64,000 nucleotides of DNA from Isoetes taiwanensis (taxonomy: Eukaryota; Streptophyta; Lycopodiopsida; Isoetales; Isoetaceae). The position numbers and the translations under genes were made by a program. The DNA is taken from contig JAJEKV010000060.1 of NCBI GenBank assembly GCA_021234155.1, forward strand, positions 6,904,323-6,968,322. Reading direction: 5' to 3'. Below are positions 13,736 through 24,030 of this stretch, piece by piece. Position 1 is the stretch's first letter. Each line of letters begins with the position of its first letter. The notes beneath the pieces are model-generated. The model worked only from the letters and a program-made list of their open reading frames with translations. It was not told the DNA's origin and did no database searches.

Positions 13736-14222
13736 TCAATGAAATTGAGAAGGTAGGACAGACTTGGCCTTGATTCTATAGCGAATATATCGAGGAGATA
13801 CCTGGCTTGGCCCAAAGTTATACTGACCTCGGCTATTGTTAACAGTAGGACCATCATAGTATATATGGCCTAAAAGAGCACCACAGGATATGCACAACAG
13901 CTTGGTCCTTTTCCTCTGTATGCCCCAAAAATCGAGTGTCTCGAAAAAAGGCCAAATTTTACTTTCTATTTCCTGCCTGAATTTGGTCTCATCTGCTGCA
14001 AAAAAAGAAAGAGTACCTTTGTTTCCTGCCTCAAAGTAGGTGCCAGAAGGGTATAAGTTAGAAGAGCTGAGATTTAGCGCTGCATCACAGCTCGCACACC
14101 TATAAATCAAGAAATAAAAAATAGAAAAGGTATTGGTTACTGATCTTTGGCCAGGAATCTATATTCTACACAGATCTCAGAGCGCGCATCTAATATCCAT
14201 ACCTGTAGGTGATTTCCGACAT
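13736..14222 (-). CDS. At4g08330-like small zinc-cluster protein, two exons
   Basis: This is an intact gene of the plant family annotated as 'uncharacterized protein At4g08330, chloroplastic'. The main exon (14099-13736) reads back through a splice acceptor (TTTATAG before 14099). A 20-nt first coding exon at 14222-14203 starts with ATG and gives MSEITY, joined in frame to RCASC; its donor is AG/GTATGG. The intron is 103 bp and the product 127 residues. Two zinc-type pairs are visible, C8-x2-C11 and C76-x2-C79, with H85 shortly after, and the segment RTKLLCISCGALLGH is the family hallmark. There is no clear transit peptide despite the family name. The molecular function is not established to my knowledge; a zinc-binding role is inferred from the cysteines. 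The stop is TGA at 13738-13736. The leader contains AATTAGGGTTCGG, which resembles a plant telo-box (AAACCCTAA). Confidence 0.85.
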
Positions 14223-14622
14223 CGATCCGAACCCTAATTTCCTGTTGTGAGCAGAATGGTACGTTTGCCTCAATGCAGAATATTCCGGCGTATATCGCAC
14301 GAGGAAATCTAAGAAATGCTATTTTTGCTCCGCAAAAGGTTCCCCAATGAACCTTACGAAAATTTGAAAAAAAGGCACGTATACTTTATACGGGCAACCC
14401 CCTTGGGAGTATGGGGCAAGACGCATAGAGGGCCGCGATTGAAAAATGTTGTAGCATATCCCTTGTCAACGGCTCTGGACTTTTGGGATTTGAGGGACCC
14501 CTCAATACACTTAGACGGCATAGATTCCACACGAGCTTGGCGGAGGGTGGGGATGTGGTCGGCAGATCTCTCAGGCCCCAAGCCTGTCATCCACTGATGT
14601 CTGCTTCAGGGACGGATTTCGG
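14223..14622 (+). promoter_or_regulatory. Probable divergent promoter and non-coding first exon
   Basis: This stretch separates the minus-strand At4g08330-like gene from the plus-strand DCC1-derived unit. A strong donor (TTTCGG/GTAAGTTG) ends a possible plus-strand first exon at 14622. The 93-codon open frame at 14316-14597 matches nothing I know. Reading it as a shared promoter plus a 5' untranslated exon is inference. Confidence 0.3.
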
Positions 14623-15147
14623 GTAAGTTGCTATGGTCATAGGATCCTTTATTGGATCTGTTGTGTTGTTATTTTCTGGATTGGATTCGGGAAGGAGAAG
14701 GGCGTTATTCCGTATTCGCACGCAGCCCTTGAAGTGATTGATTCGTGAAAGATGTAAGCACTCCAAGAGAAAGATGTAAGCACTCCAAGAGGAGGTGACT
14801 GTTGCAGATTAGTATGGTCAAAAACATGGTCGCCAGCTGATATTGGCGCACACTTTTTGCCTTGATAAAAAATTGCATGGTCTTAGGGATCCGAGGTAGA
14901 AATTCACGTCCTCTTTGAGCTTCCCAGATTTGTTTGTTAACTTTAGTTTTCCATTTTGGCATGTTTCGGCTCTATTCTCGTGGTTGTGAGTCTTTGGAGT
15001 GGAAATCCCCCATCAAAAAACCCCATGTAAGAATGTACATTTACCTGTGTTTTTGTATGTGGTAATATGATGCTTCTGTTTGGATATGGTGAGACATGCA
15101 CTTGAATGCATGTTATTTCTTTCTTTTGCACTGTCTAAAGTTCTATA
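14623..15147 (+). other. Possible intron
   Basis: This lies between the donor at 14623 and a pyrimidine-preceded acceptor (GTTCTATAG) ending at 15147. It contains no recognisable coding sequence. A 22-base unit, 'aagatgtaagcactccaaga', is directly repeated at about 14750-14790. Confidence 0.3.
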
Positions 15148-15300
15148 GATTTTGATTTCTATGATTGTGATGAAGACAATAGGTCTAACTGGGGCAAGAA
15201 TTCTGAGACTTCTTGGAATGAAGAAGGGGAAGAAAAACAGAAATGGCAAAGGCAGGGGCGCTATTCACAAAATTATAACTCTGGAAAAGAAGACGTCTTT
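15148..15300 (+). CDS. Unrecognised acidic, Trp/Gln-rich open exon fused to DCC1 homology
   Basis: After an acceptor at 15147 the frame stays open for about 51 codons directly into the DCC1-like sequence. The residues are acidic then basic and rich in Asp, Asn, Trp, Gln and Arg (for example FYDCDEDNRSNWGKN and EEKQKWQRQGRYSQNYN). Normal DCC1 N-termini, as I know them, do not look like this. It may be an exon of another gene captured upstream, or a lineage-specific N-terminus. I do not recognise the family. Confidence 0.3.
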
Positions 15301-16272
15301 GTTAGGGTGACAATAAGAGGAGCACCAGATGATGAGGCTGTTTTATGCACTTCAAAAACTACATATGCCATTAAGTTTGTCTCTACATCAAACACCGTAT
15401 TGCTCATTCCCCCAAATGACTTGACAAATGGTGCTAAAGAAGAACCCATTGATGCTTTTGCAACAGTAACAGGACATCTGGAGGGCATGATAATGATTTA
15501 TATTCTTGGTATGATTTATTAGACAATGTGCAAGCAAGTGAAGAACAACTGAAAGAAGCTCTAAGGGATTTAGCTGCAGTTGAGATCAATGGGTACTGGC
15601 GTATCTTAGACCCTAAGTTGATGCAGTCCTTGCTTGAAATGATAATTTTTAAACTCTGTGCAACGTGAGTGGCCTCTTGATAGGATTCTGATTGATGAGG
15701 TTGTGTATGTCATGGAAGGTGATGGCTATTTACCTAACTTGGTAAGACATTGTTTAACAACATATGGACACCTGGCTGATTCTTCAGAGATTAACATATG
15801 GGCTCTTGATGAGAAGCAAGTTTCTCTGCAATTCGCAAGACAATTACTTCTTGGGGCATCAAAGTGGAGGATAAAAGATTTTATTCACACATGGCAACAA
15901 AAATTACCTTCAGGACTGAATTGTAACATTGACAGGCTACAGGGAGAGGCACTAATTGAGAAAATAGGGTCTGAGTTCTGGATACGGCCATATAGCATCT
16001 CTTCTTTGCCAAAGAAACCTGCTGCATGTTTTGCTGCATTGTTCAAGAAAAATCGAAGTGGGAATGGCAAGAATTGGAACCATATCTTCGGTAAGATAAG
16101 GCATACTGTAATTGAAAATGTCATCGTTTCTGTTTCAAGCAATGTAATACTCTCACTTATCTTTTCCAGGGATTTGCATGTTCCTGGACAATCGGTGGAG
16201 GCAATGCTTCTAAGGTACATTAGAAAGATCCAGCCGACAGCAGATGCACCCCTAGTGTACACTGCGAGGTAG
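15301..16272 (+). pseudogene. DCC1: DCC1 (sister chromatid cohesion protein, CTF18-RFC subunit), frameshifted
   Basis: DCC1 works with CTF8 and CTF18 in the alternative clamp loader RFC-CTF18 that loads PCNA and supports cohesion. The family signature is clear: VTIRGAPDDEAVLCTSKTTY at the start, then EEQLKEALRDL, INGYWRILDPK, EWPLDRI, LPNLVRHCLTTYG, LQGEAL, WIRPYSISSLP, DLHVPGQSVEAMLLRYIRK and the C-terminal YTAR just before TAG. Three single-base-scale frameshifts break it: near 15483 (G-run), near 15649 (A-run, one extra base) and near 16047 (A-run). After the third shift the sequence reads KWEWQELEPYLR, then a 79-bp GT-AG intron (16091-16169) that splices exactly into RDLHVPG. The intron means it is not a simple processed copy. 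It is a young pseudogene, or the indels are assembly errors at homopolymers. The usual N-terminal part is missing or replaced. Confidence 0.85.
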
Positions 16273-16608
16273 CGACTAGAAGATCTTTGAATGGATTAAC
16301 TACTTGGTAACATTGTTTACCATATATGTCCGCTGAATGGATTATATTGGGGTAACATTGTTACCCATATATGTATGTTCAAATTACCACCGGTGTAATA
16401 AGTTAGCTCCAAAGTGACTTGGCTAATAACACTTTTCTTTATAAAGCTCCACCAAGAACACTAGTGAGGCAAGATACATCCTTCCCTCAAAGTGACATGT
16501 CTTTCTAGGGCAGATCAATGTGAATGCAAAGGCATTAGGTCTAGTTATACCATAAAAGTCGAGGCATTGCGGCGTAAGTCATAACCAGTGACCAAAAAAT
16601 AACAAAGC
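16273..16608. other. Intergenic, nothing recognised
   Basis: This is 3' flanking DNA of the DCC1 copy. A short near-duplicate ('tggattaactacttggtaacattg' region and 'tggattatattggggtaacattg' region, 16293-16365) is the only structure seen. Confidence 0.4.
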
Positions 16609-16788
16609 ATGAGCAACCATCAAGTAGAAGTCGTATATAATGTGTTGGGATTCCAAAACATTAGAGCGGACATTCTAACACGTTTTACAACCCAGTATGG
16701 CAAGGATATGGGCATTGCCAAAATCAGAGAGCTTAATGATGGTTCAAGGTTTCATGCATCTATTGAATTTGTTGATTTGCATTTCTAG
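16609..16788 (+). CDS. Unrecognised 59-codon ORF
   Basis: ATG at 16609 opens a 59-residue frame ending at TAG 16786-16788. The composition looks protein-like (VEVVYNVLGFQNIRADILTR ... IAKIRELNDGSRFHASIEFV) and is balanced in charge. No motif or family is recognised. It may be a leftover exon of a larger gene or chance; the neighbours are pseudogenes. Confidence 0.3.
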   Translation: MSNHQVEVVYNVLGFQNIRADILTRFTTQYGKDMGIAKIRELNDGSRFHASIEFVDLHF

Positions 16789-17183
16789 TGTTTAATTATA
16801 AGGCTGCAAATTGGTAGTGGAAATGTTTCAGTTTTTTATTCTTGGAAAATTTGAATCAAAAGTGCTTCACTTTTTTGCACTCTTCCTACAAGATTGTGCC
16901 TTTGATGAATGATTTGCAAGTTACTTAAGTTGAGGACATGCTTGATTGTTACGTCATGCTATTTCCGGTCAGGTTAATGTGTTCAATTAACAACTTTTAG
17001 TTGTTCAGGTCTCTTTGAGAACTTGATAAAACATATTCAAATCGAAGACATATTAATCTTATAATAAGGACAAAGCGATTCATCTTTTTAATATATACCA
17101 TGTTTGCTGATTGTAGCATCTACAAAATATCCGATCCTTATAGAGAGGCGATTTAGATATATTACATGTGTCTCAAATTGTTA
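16789..17183. other. Intergenic, nothing recognised
   Basis: AT-rich sequence between the small ORF and the polygalacturonase relic. No motif seen. Confidence 0.4.
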
Positions 17184-18510
17184 TCATATTTTTCCGAGTT
17201 TAGTCAGACAACTTTGAGGTACTATATCACCTAAGCTAAACCCGATTCCACTTTCACAAAATGAAAGCGCCGGATCAGTTTATGTGTAAGACTAACATCT
17301 TCTAGAACAATATGTTCACATGCTACGCTATCACTACATGCAAAACGCACTGCCACATGACTCGATGATGTACCCGTGATATTCCTATATAGTACTCCCA
17401 TCACTTGAACTGCAAAAGTCTGTAAATTCAAGATCCCAAAATATAATTACAGTGTTAAGTTTTTCTTATATTTTGAAACATATCTAGACAATTAGATTTG
17501 AGTTTGCCTGATTTTGGCAAGGTGTTGCAGAATCGCAATAATATTGATCAATGAGGATTGGATTTGTGACGTTTATCATTTGAACATTTTGGTATCGAAA
17601 GCCATAAGCTCGGCCTTGTCCACCCTAGAACAAGAACAATGATTAGCACCTTAAAGTTAATGTTTCCAATAAAATACTTGATACTACCATTTCGATGTGC
17701 ACCACCAATGCTTTGACCATTCCCTATGTGGCTTATGAAAATCCCCATAAGGAGGATAGGGTGGATGGGTTTTTGTCCAAGAAGTTAGTGAATCTTGTCT
17801 ATCAAAAGGTTGTCTATCAAAAGGTCTATACAGTACCTCACTTTCAACTCATAAGATCTTAGCCCATCTTCATTTCTCTATTATAACAAGATTCTGATGT
17901 GATCTCATGACACTCGTTGTGAACACTGAATTAGGTGTGTCTGAGATTAATCCTCTTGTTATAGGCATGTCCAGTCCAATAGGTCCAAAACTGGACTTGA
18001 CCATGCACCCTTTCTAAGGCAGAGGAAGTAGCGCTCTTTGATCTTGACCGTCCTCGGAGCTTGATGATTAGAGACGAAACCATTTGTGCATGCCTTTGTC
18101 TCAATCAAAACTAAATACGAGAAAGAAACATGCTGATTAAATTAGAACTGGATTGCATGCTAGATATGCTTAGGCTTTTCTTATATGCTATGAAGCTCAC
18201 ATTAAGAGCATACATGCATAACATTTGAAATAGAGGCAAGGGTATTCCCTGTAGGCCACAGACAACTTGGTCTGTGTGATGATAGTTCCATTCATTCATA
18301 GGCCTTGGGGATTATCTAATCATTTATTACTAGGGTCGTTAGCCTTATAATAGATTCATGAAGATGTATGCCATCTGTATTAGGGCTATTATATGGAGCA
18401 TTAATGTTCAACCCTATAGCACGTACTCCATTGCATTTGTCAAATTGAAGATGCATTTGTTGGCTGTCTTGTATGTTCAATGCAACTACTGATAGATATC
18501 AACCTACAGG
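17184..18510 (-). pseudogene. Polygalacturonase (glycoside hydrolase 28) relic
   Basis: GH28 enzymes hydrolyse pectic homogalacturonan in the cell wall. Fragments appear in the correct order on the minus strand. 18510-18330 holds HLQFDKCNGV, INAPYNSPNTDGIHLHES (the catalytic NTD motif). 17750-17655 holds NGQSIGGAHRNGSIKYF (degenerate GHGISIG). 17624-17508 holds GGQGRAYGFRYQNVQMI and PILIDQYYCDSATPCQN. 17419-17184 holds YRNITGTSSSHVAVRF, IVLEDVSLT, then after a frameshift SFCESGIGFSLGDIVPQSC and a stop. The GDD and RIK motifs are absent and the GHG histidine is lost, so no activity is expected. Between the last two fragments an 88-bp intron would use a GC donor (CAG/GCAAAC) and TTTACAG acceptor. 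Signal peptide and N-terminus were not found. Confidence 0.8.
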
Positions 18511-19552
18511 CGAGACTAGTGTGGTTCATGTACCAGGTAAGTCTGAGAAAATTCTATTAAGTCCTTGATTAAGAAGGTTGTATGATGCCAATTAGAGCCT
18601 AATCCTGGAAGTCAAAAACAATAGTATGGAATAAGCTTGACAAAATCTAAAGAAGTGAAAACAATAAAAAGTTGCTCTGTGTTTATGGGATATTTTGCCA
18701 TACCAAGTATTTATAAGTGCCAGGGGTACGAAGGATTCCCGAGAGAAATGTTCAAGTGACAGGAAACAGATGATGTGTGTAAGTTACAAATTTGTTCCTA
18801 CAATTCGAGTTACTTTCCCGTGCTAACCAAACTTAGATCCTTTACAAAGCACAACCTGTGTAAACTCTTAAAATTACCATTCTACAAAAACCATGCCATT
18901 ACACATAAATCAATCCCTTTATCCAAATCATAAGGCCCACAAAAGACCATGTGGAGTAGCTTTTAATGGCGTAATGTGGTTTTGATTGTTCCCTTTTTTT
19001 TTTTTAAAAAGTCAACGGCCCTTCTTTAGCAAAGCGTGCTTTTAATTTGTTCCTCGCACCATAAGTAGCCACCTTCACTACTAAATTACAATGGGTTCGA
19101 ACCCCATAAAATGCGCTACTGCTACTATTATAGAAAACCCATTAACGATTCAAATCCCATTATTGATACATGTACCTATCACGTGGAGATGCTGCTCCAA
19201 GGAAGCAAAATGTCCATCAACATATATTTATAACAAGTCTATAAGCTGTAGATATGCTCGTTGCTTATTCCATATTGTGAGCCCTACTAGGTGTTTATGA
19301 TTGTTGCCTTACACATGCTCTTCTAACCACGCAAACCTTATTTCAATATGATTAAAGCAAGTTGAAGTTGAAGAATAGGAACATTGTTCTCATCCCCAAG
19401 ATCCCAAAGGGTCCAATGCCAACGGGCAACCCCTTGATGCGTTAGCATCTTGTTTTTTTGGCTTGCTCGATGGCTGCGGCCAATTTCCTTCCTGACAGAG
19501 GCAGATGCAGCTGGTCAGACCCCGATTTTGGCGGAAACCTTTACGTGGCTTA
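18511..19552. other. Intergenic, nothing recognised
   Basis: AT-rich with a T/A run near 18997-19008. 'gggttcgaacccc' at 19092-19104 resembles a tRNA T-arm, but no tRNA body surrounds it. Confidence 0.4.
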
Positions 19553-19694
19553 GGCTGGGTTCACATGCACATTCACGACCCTCACCATCACGTAAAAGAG
19601 CTCACCGTTTTACGCCCACCATCGCCCACCATTGCCAATTTGCACTGGGCAAAACAGGCCCCCTCTCCGGCGATGGTTGCATGTGAACCAGCCC
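19553..19694. mobile_element. PIF/Harbinger-type (Tourist-like) MITE, 142 bp
   Basis: The left end GGCTGGGTTCACATGCA and right end TGCATGTGAACCAGCCC are near-perfect inverted copies. The element is flanked by TTA on both sides (19550-19552 and 19695-19697), the 3-bp target duplication typical of PIF/Harbinger elements. It is too short to encode a transposase, so it would have moved with help from an autonomous relative elsewhere. The interior is GC-richer than its surroundings. Confidence 0.8.
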
Positions 19695-19697
19695 TTA

Positions 19698-20532
19698 CTC
19701 AATTTGGTCTGGTTTTGGTTCTTTGGAATTACGGGTAGCAGGGATGGTGCAGGCGGCTTCATCATCGGTTGTTTCGTCAGGTGATTGACGGTGAAGAAGT
19801 TCCGTCGTATCAGAAGATTATTTCTTCCAAATTCAAGAGGTAAATTCAAGCTATTCTTAAATCTGATAATAGGATAGCTATTCTCAATCTGATAATAGGT
19901 TTTTGCATTCATCTGCGGTATGATCTATTTGCATGCAGGTGTGATTGATTCTTTTCCCTCCTTCTGTGTTTTATAACGCTTGAGCTTACAGCCTGGTTCA
20001 GAGGAAGAAAAGATTCTGCCCCCAAAGGTTCGATTCCTCCACCGCCATTGCTTTTCCAAGTCCGCCACGTGTACCACATCTGTATCCATATGTATAGAGC
20101 TATTGGATACCATCCAACGGCTGAGGACATTTTGTGCTAGGTAACCGGTCGGATTGAGGGGTTTCCGGCCGACTGCCGGTGTATCAGCCAGAAACTCCGA
20201 AATTCGGCCGACTACCAAACGTAAGCCAGCTCATTGAAATTCCGTTTACCCTACCCAAGAAGTTTTCCGGTCGACATTTTTTTTTCTTCTCCTCCTTTGA
20301 CAATGGAGGATGCCGGAGCTTTTGGCGGTGACGCTTCCGTCGTCCATTGAAGCATTGCACGCCATTTTGCTATTTTAAGGTTCTTATATATGGCACCTTG
20401 AGTTCTTGTAGTTTTTTTTTTAAATTTGTGTTGTTATCTCTATTCTAACATTCTTCTTCATCTTTTGTAGGTTCTGCCGTTCTTGCATAGGACTGCAAGT
20501 GTTCTTGAAGTGAAGTTGAGGAAATAGAGAGG
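19698..20532. other. Intergenic or leader of the next ORF
   Basis: The GC-richer patch at 20120-20225 holds repeated 'cggccgact' words. There is no gene signature. The last part may be the 5' leader of the ORF at 20533. Confidence 0.35.
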
Positions 20533-20946
20533 ATGGCACTTGAGAAAGCTAAAGCAGTTGCAGGTGCAGAGCCTTCAATGACTGCTGCAACAGAAACACT
20601 TTCATCACCAAGTGCTAAATTAGTAATTGGAGAAGCTCCTTCTGTCTCAGCATCATCTGCAGGTGCCAGTTCTGGACCTGTTACAGAAGCTACAAAGGAC
20701 ACGGATCCAGATTTTATCCCAGGAGATACCAGGGAAGAGGAAGTTGAGTTGGTAGTTGAGTCCACTCCAAAGAGGAGGCAAAAGAATGCTGGTGATGTAA
20801 CTCCAAGAGGAAAAAAACAGGCAAAATCTCCAGCAACAAAAAAATGTCCTCCGAAAAGAAAATCTCCAGGAAAAAAAGTGCCACCACCACCAAGAAAGAG
20901 GTATGTCCAAGATGAACTAATTTTGTTAAACATCTCAGATTTGTGA
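20533..20946 (+). CDS. Low-complexity acidic-to-basic ORF, probably transposon-derived
   Basis: The 137-codon frame has an Ala/Ser/Thr/Glu-rich first half and a Lys/Pro-rich second half with AT-hook-like basic clusters (TPKRRQKN, TPRGKKQ, PPKRKSPGKK, PPPPRKR). A donor (AAAGAG/GTATGT at 20901) suggests the coding exon really ends at 20900 and the last 15 residues are intron read-through. Such low-complexity basic regions often precede the Ulp1-like protease domain in plant transposon genes, and a Ulp1-like fragment follows at 21465. The function is inferred from that context only. It could also be an unrelated nuclear protein fragment. Confidence 0.4.
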   Translation: MALEKAKAVAGAEPSMTAATETLSSPSAKLVIGEAPSVSASSAGASSGPVTEATKDTDPDFIPGDTREEEVELVVESTPKRRQKNAGDVTPRGKKQAKSPATKKCPPKRKSPGKKVPPPPRKRYVQDELILLNISDL

Positions 20947-21329
20947 TAATTAACCACATTTTTTTTGTACATAGGACACGATCACGGTAGTGAAAGGAAG
21001 CTGATCTTGATCCCGGGCCGAACCTCGAACCTAAGAGGAAGAGGAGCTACAAGCAAATATTGATGTGATAACAAATAAGGTGCAAGATCCACGAGATGAT
21101 CTTTGAGTGTGATGAATTTACAAGGTGAGTAATATACAATTGATTACAATAGATATATTCTTTTGCTAATGCCGTTGTTTCCTTGTACGCTTTAGTGAAC
21201 CTCTTGAAAAGGTTGGTTCCATTCACTCCTTATAGGGGATCGGCCCTCCTAAGCCCGCACCCTCTATCTTTCAAAGTGATGTTGGACGAGTTACTGGCTG
21301 GAAGCCGGACTTGACCTCTAAGATGGTAG

Positions 21330-21990
21330 ATGTCTATGGGAGGTAGGCTAGCATTTCAACATATTTATGTTATTTCATTCCCTAAGTCACTCATCTTATG
21401 TATTAATATGTATTACGGATTTGTGTGCGTGTACCTTTGTAGCGGTCTTCCATCCGATTGGAAACACAAGTTTTTATGGTTCGACCGGACACCTTCGAAT
21501 TTTGTGAATTCCCTCAAGAACGCGGGGGGATGCACGAACACTAACATAAAGGAAGGGTTGGATGGCATTTTGATTGCAAGATGCCAATACATATTTGTTC
21601 CAATACGCAAGGCCCAAATGTGGTATTGGCAATACTTGTGCTTGCCGGTCGATGAAAAGCTCTTTTCCATCTATAGCTAGCCAAGTATCTGAGATCCTCT
21701 CTCTGTCAAGGCTATGTACCCGATGCTAAAGTGGTCCAGAAGTAAGTATGAGTTTCTATTTTGTTTTTATGATTTGATTATTCTCATATTGCAATTTCTT
21801 ATGCTTGTGATCAATAACATGATGCTCGGATCCAACAGCTTAAGCCATGGTAGGAAGAACTTTGATGCTCCCCTGTTACTGTCCTAAAATGCGAGAAACT
21901 AGTACCAAAGAACTTGCATGTACATTGTGGCTTACATGCACAAATTCATAGATGCCGTGGTTGATGCCGCGAAGCTCCATTTTTGTAAGT
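21330..21990 (+). pseudogene. Ulp1-like cysteine protease fragment of a DNA transposon
   Basis: The segment at 21465-21680 reads FLWFDRTPSNFV, then CQYIFVPIRKAQMWYWQYLC and LFSIYS. This is the pattern of C48 (Ulp1/SENP) proteases around the catalytic His, where family members have 'IFVPI...HW...V'. Here the His position is changed (MWYW) and the Asp-Ser pair is interrupted by a stop. A further piece at 21905-21990 (MYIVAYMHKFIDAVVDAAKL) is compatible with the C-terminal helix region. Plant Mutator-like and CACTA-like elements often carry such domains. It is degenerate and not expected to be active. Confidence 0.4.
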
Positions 21991-23880
21991 AGAACATGTT
22001 ATTTTCCTATTAGTTATTTGTTGGTATAGTCCTCTAATACTTGTGCACCATGCGAGATGACACCCGGTTGGTTCAGCGATGCCTATGCCAAGTCCGGAGG
22101 ATCATCTAATGGAGGCATTAATTGTAGAAGGCGAGAGAGAATATACAAGCGATTGTTCCTACACACGGGGTAGATAGTCTCTTTGACTTGTTTGTAAATT
22201 ACAGCTTTGTATGAGCCATGCTCAGAGCTTCTTTGTACTCAATAAGTAATGAAAAAATTAATTTATTTGTCTCACTTACACTGTGCAAATAACAATTGTG
22301 TAATTATCAATGTGTTTTCTCAATTGTGTGATCTGAAATGTAATTATAAATTGTGAATCTCAAGTGTTTTCTTCTGGCAGGGTGAATCATCTAATTGGGG
22401 AGAAAGCTCATTATCTTTGACTTAAATTACGTGTTGGGCAAGAGTTGTGCACAAGAATGAAAATATTAACTCAAGATACCAACGGATCCGGAAAGATGAG
22501 CTTCAATTTAATATAGGAAACATGTTTTTATTGCAGGCGTGGTTAGCATCACCGTTAGCATTTGTAAGAGAAGGGTTTGATGTTGCCATCCGGTCTTCAC
22601 TCACTTCTAAAAAATCTTCACCCAATTGTGGAACATATTTGTGATGCTTTTTCCATAAAGCTGAAGTTTGTTTCTGACCGGGAGCGGTGTTGTACTCGCC
22701 ACACAAACACCCCTATGAACCTCAAAAGGGTTGTTTGTGAAACCATTAAAACGTGGTATGGAAAGAGTACCCAGTACTATGGACATACGATTACGACGAC
22801 GACGAAAAGATACAAATCCACTTTGAATCCTGTAGGAAGCTACATATGTCCTTTCTCTTGGACACCGTGTTATTAGTCATGACAGTTGCTTGTCATGGAG
22901 CTCATTCCATGGCTTAATGGATTCAAAATGGTGAAGATGGTATACATTGACTAATGCGTGAGATAGCATATCGAAAGGGTGGAAATTTGATTTTGTTGGC
23001 AAACTATGGCAAAGAACTTGGGTGCTCTCTTTCCTAAATTTAGTCAATATCTGAACAAGGAATGGAGAAATCCATCATGTTATTGGCCTCTCGACCGCCC
23101 ATTGTTGGTACGGACTTTGACCGATGTACAAATTCAAATGTTATGAATATATGTATCAAAGTTTTTGTTCATTGCACTTGAGTACTGTTTTTTGTCTTTC
23201 TTATTGGTACAATTATGAGTGTGTATACATAATTAAGTGATCTTCATTTGCTTTGTAGATGAATGGACCTAAACACAAAAAGACTATTAAGAAACTAAGA
23301 GATAGAGTTCTTCTCTTGCACCCGGAGGTAATACAAACCAACACAAGCCGCAAGTACATAGGGTTGGGGACCGATTATCGCCTCTATAATTTCCGTTCTC
23401 GAACTTTGGGAAAAGGTTGAGCATATTGAAAATTATGAGGAACGAAAGCAACCATGAAATGTATATTGGCAAAAAAATCACTTGTTGCACAACCCTTGGG
23501 GAAGGAACGGTCCCTGGAAGATGCAGGGCCATGTAGGATGGAAAGGTTTGCCGCTGGCACGCTATAGAAACCGCATGGACTACGCGCTTTAGAGGATATC
23601 TCTTCACCTCTTGGCGGGCTGGAAGACATGATGCAATAGTCATAAGATATCGCCCCACCGACATTTTGAAGCTTGGTCATGAATTATGAGCCATGCTCAT
23701 TTTCTGTGTTGTATTTATGTCCACAATATAAATATATCAACCATTTGTACATGAAAACCTGTCCCATTTCTTATCTTTTGCCATGATTGAAACTATTTTT
23801 AATGTTTATGCAATTCAACTTTCTTATGTTCAATTCTAATCAACTTACACTTAACAAATTTTTATAATATTTCTGAATGT
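21991..23880 (+). other. Probable downstream remains of the same element
   Basis: Short open pieces and donor-like sites occur on the plus strand (for example around 23261-23400, starting ATGAATGGACCTAAACACAA), but no domain can be named. The long open frames on the opposite strand at 23287-23680 look like shadows. Confidence 0.25.
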
Positions 23881-23888
23881 ACAACGAG

Positions 23889-23929
23889 ATGTACATAAGA
23901 TGTACATTTGTTGTACATCTTATGTACAT
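23889..23929. repeat. Perfect 18-bp inverted repeat of TGTACAT units
   Basis: ATGTACATAAGATGTACA at 23889-23906 and its exact reverse complement at 23912-23929 are separated by 5 bases. Two further TGTACAT words follow to 23940. The same word is heavily repeated at 28690-28935 and appears at 30093. Confidence 0.85.
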
Positions 23930-24030
23930 TGATGTACATAATGCACTTCTGAAGTAGTCCAGTTCTTCAGTTCTTATCTTTTATATGAACAAAGTATTAC
24001 AATATTTCTGGAAAGTACTACAGATCTGAC

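Noticed and set aside
19092-19104. tRNA T-arm-like 'gggttcgaacccc'
   Set aside because: No acceptor, D or anticodon stems fit around it.
20445-20972. 175-codon minus-strand frame
   Set aside because: Antisense shadow of the low-complexity plus ORF; Phe/Gly/Ser-rich mirror of Lys/Pro codons.
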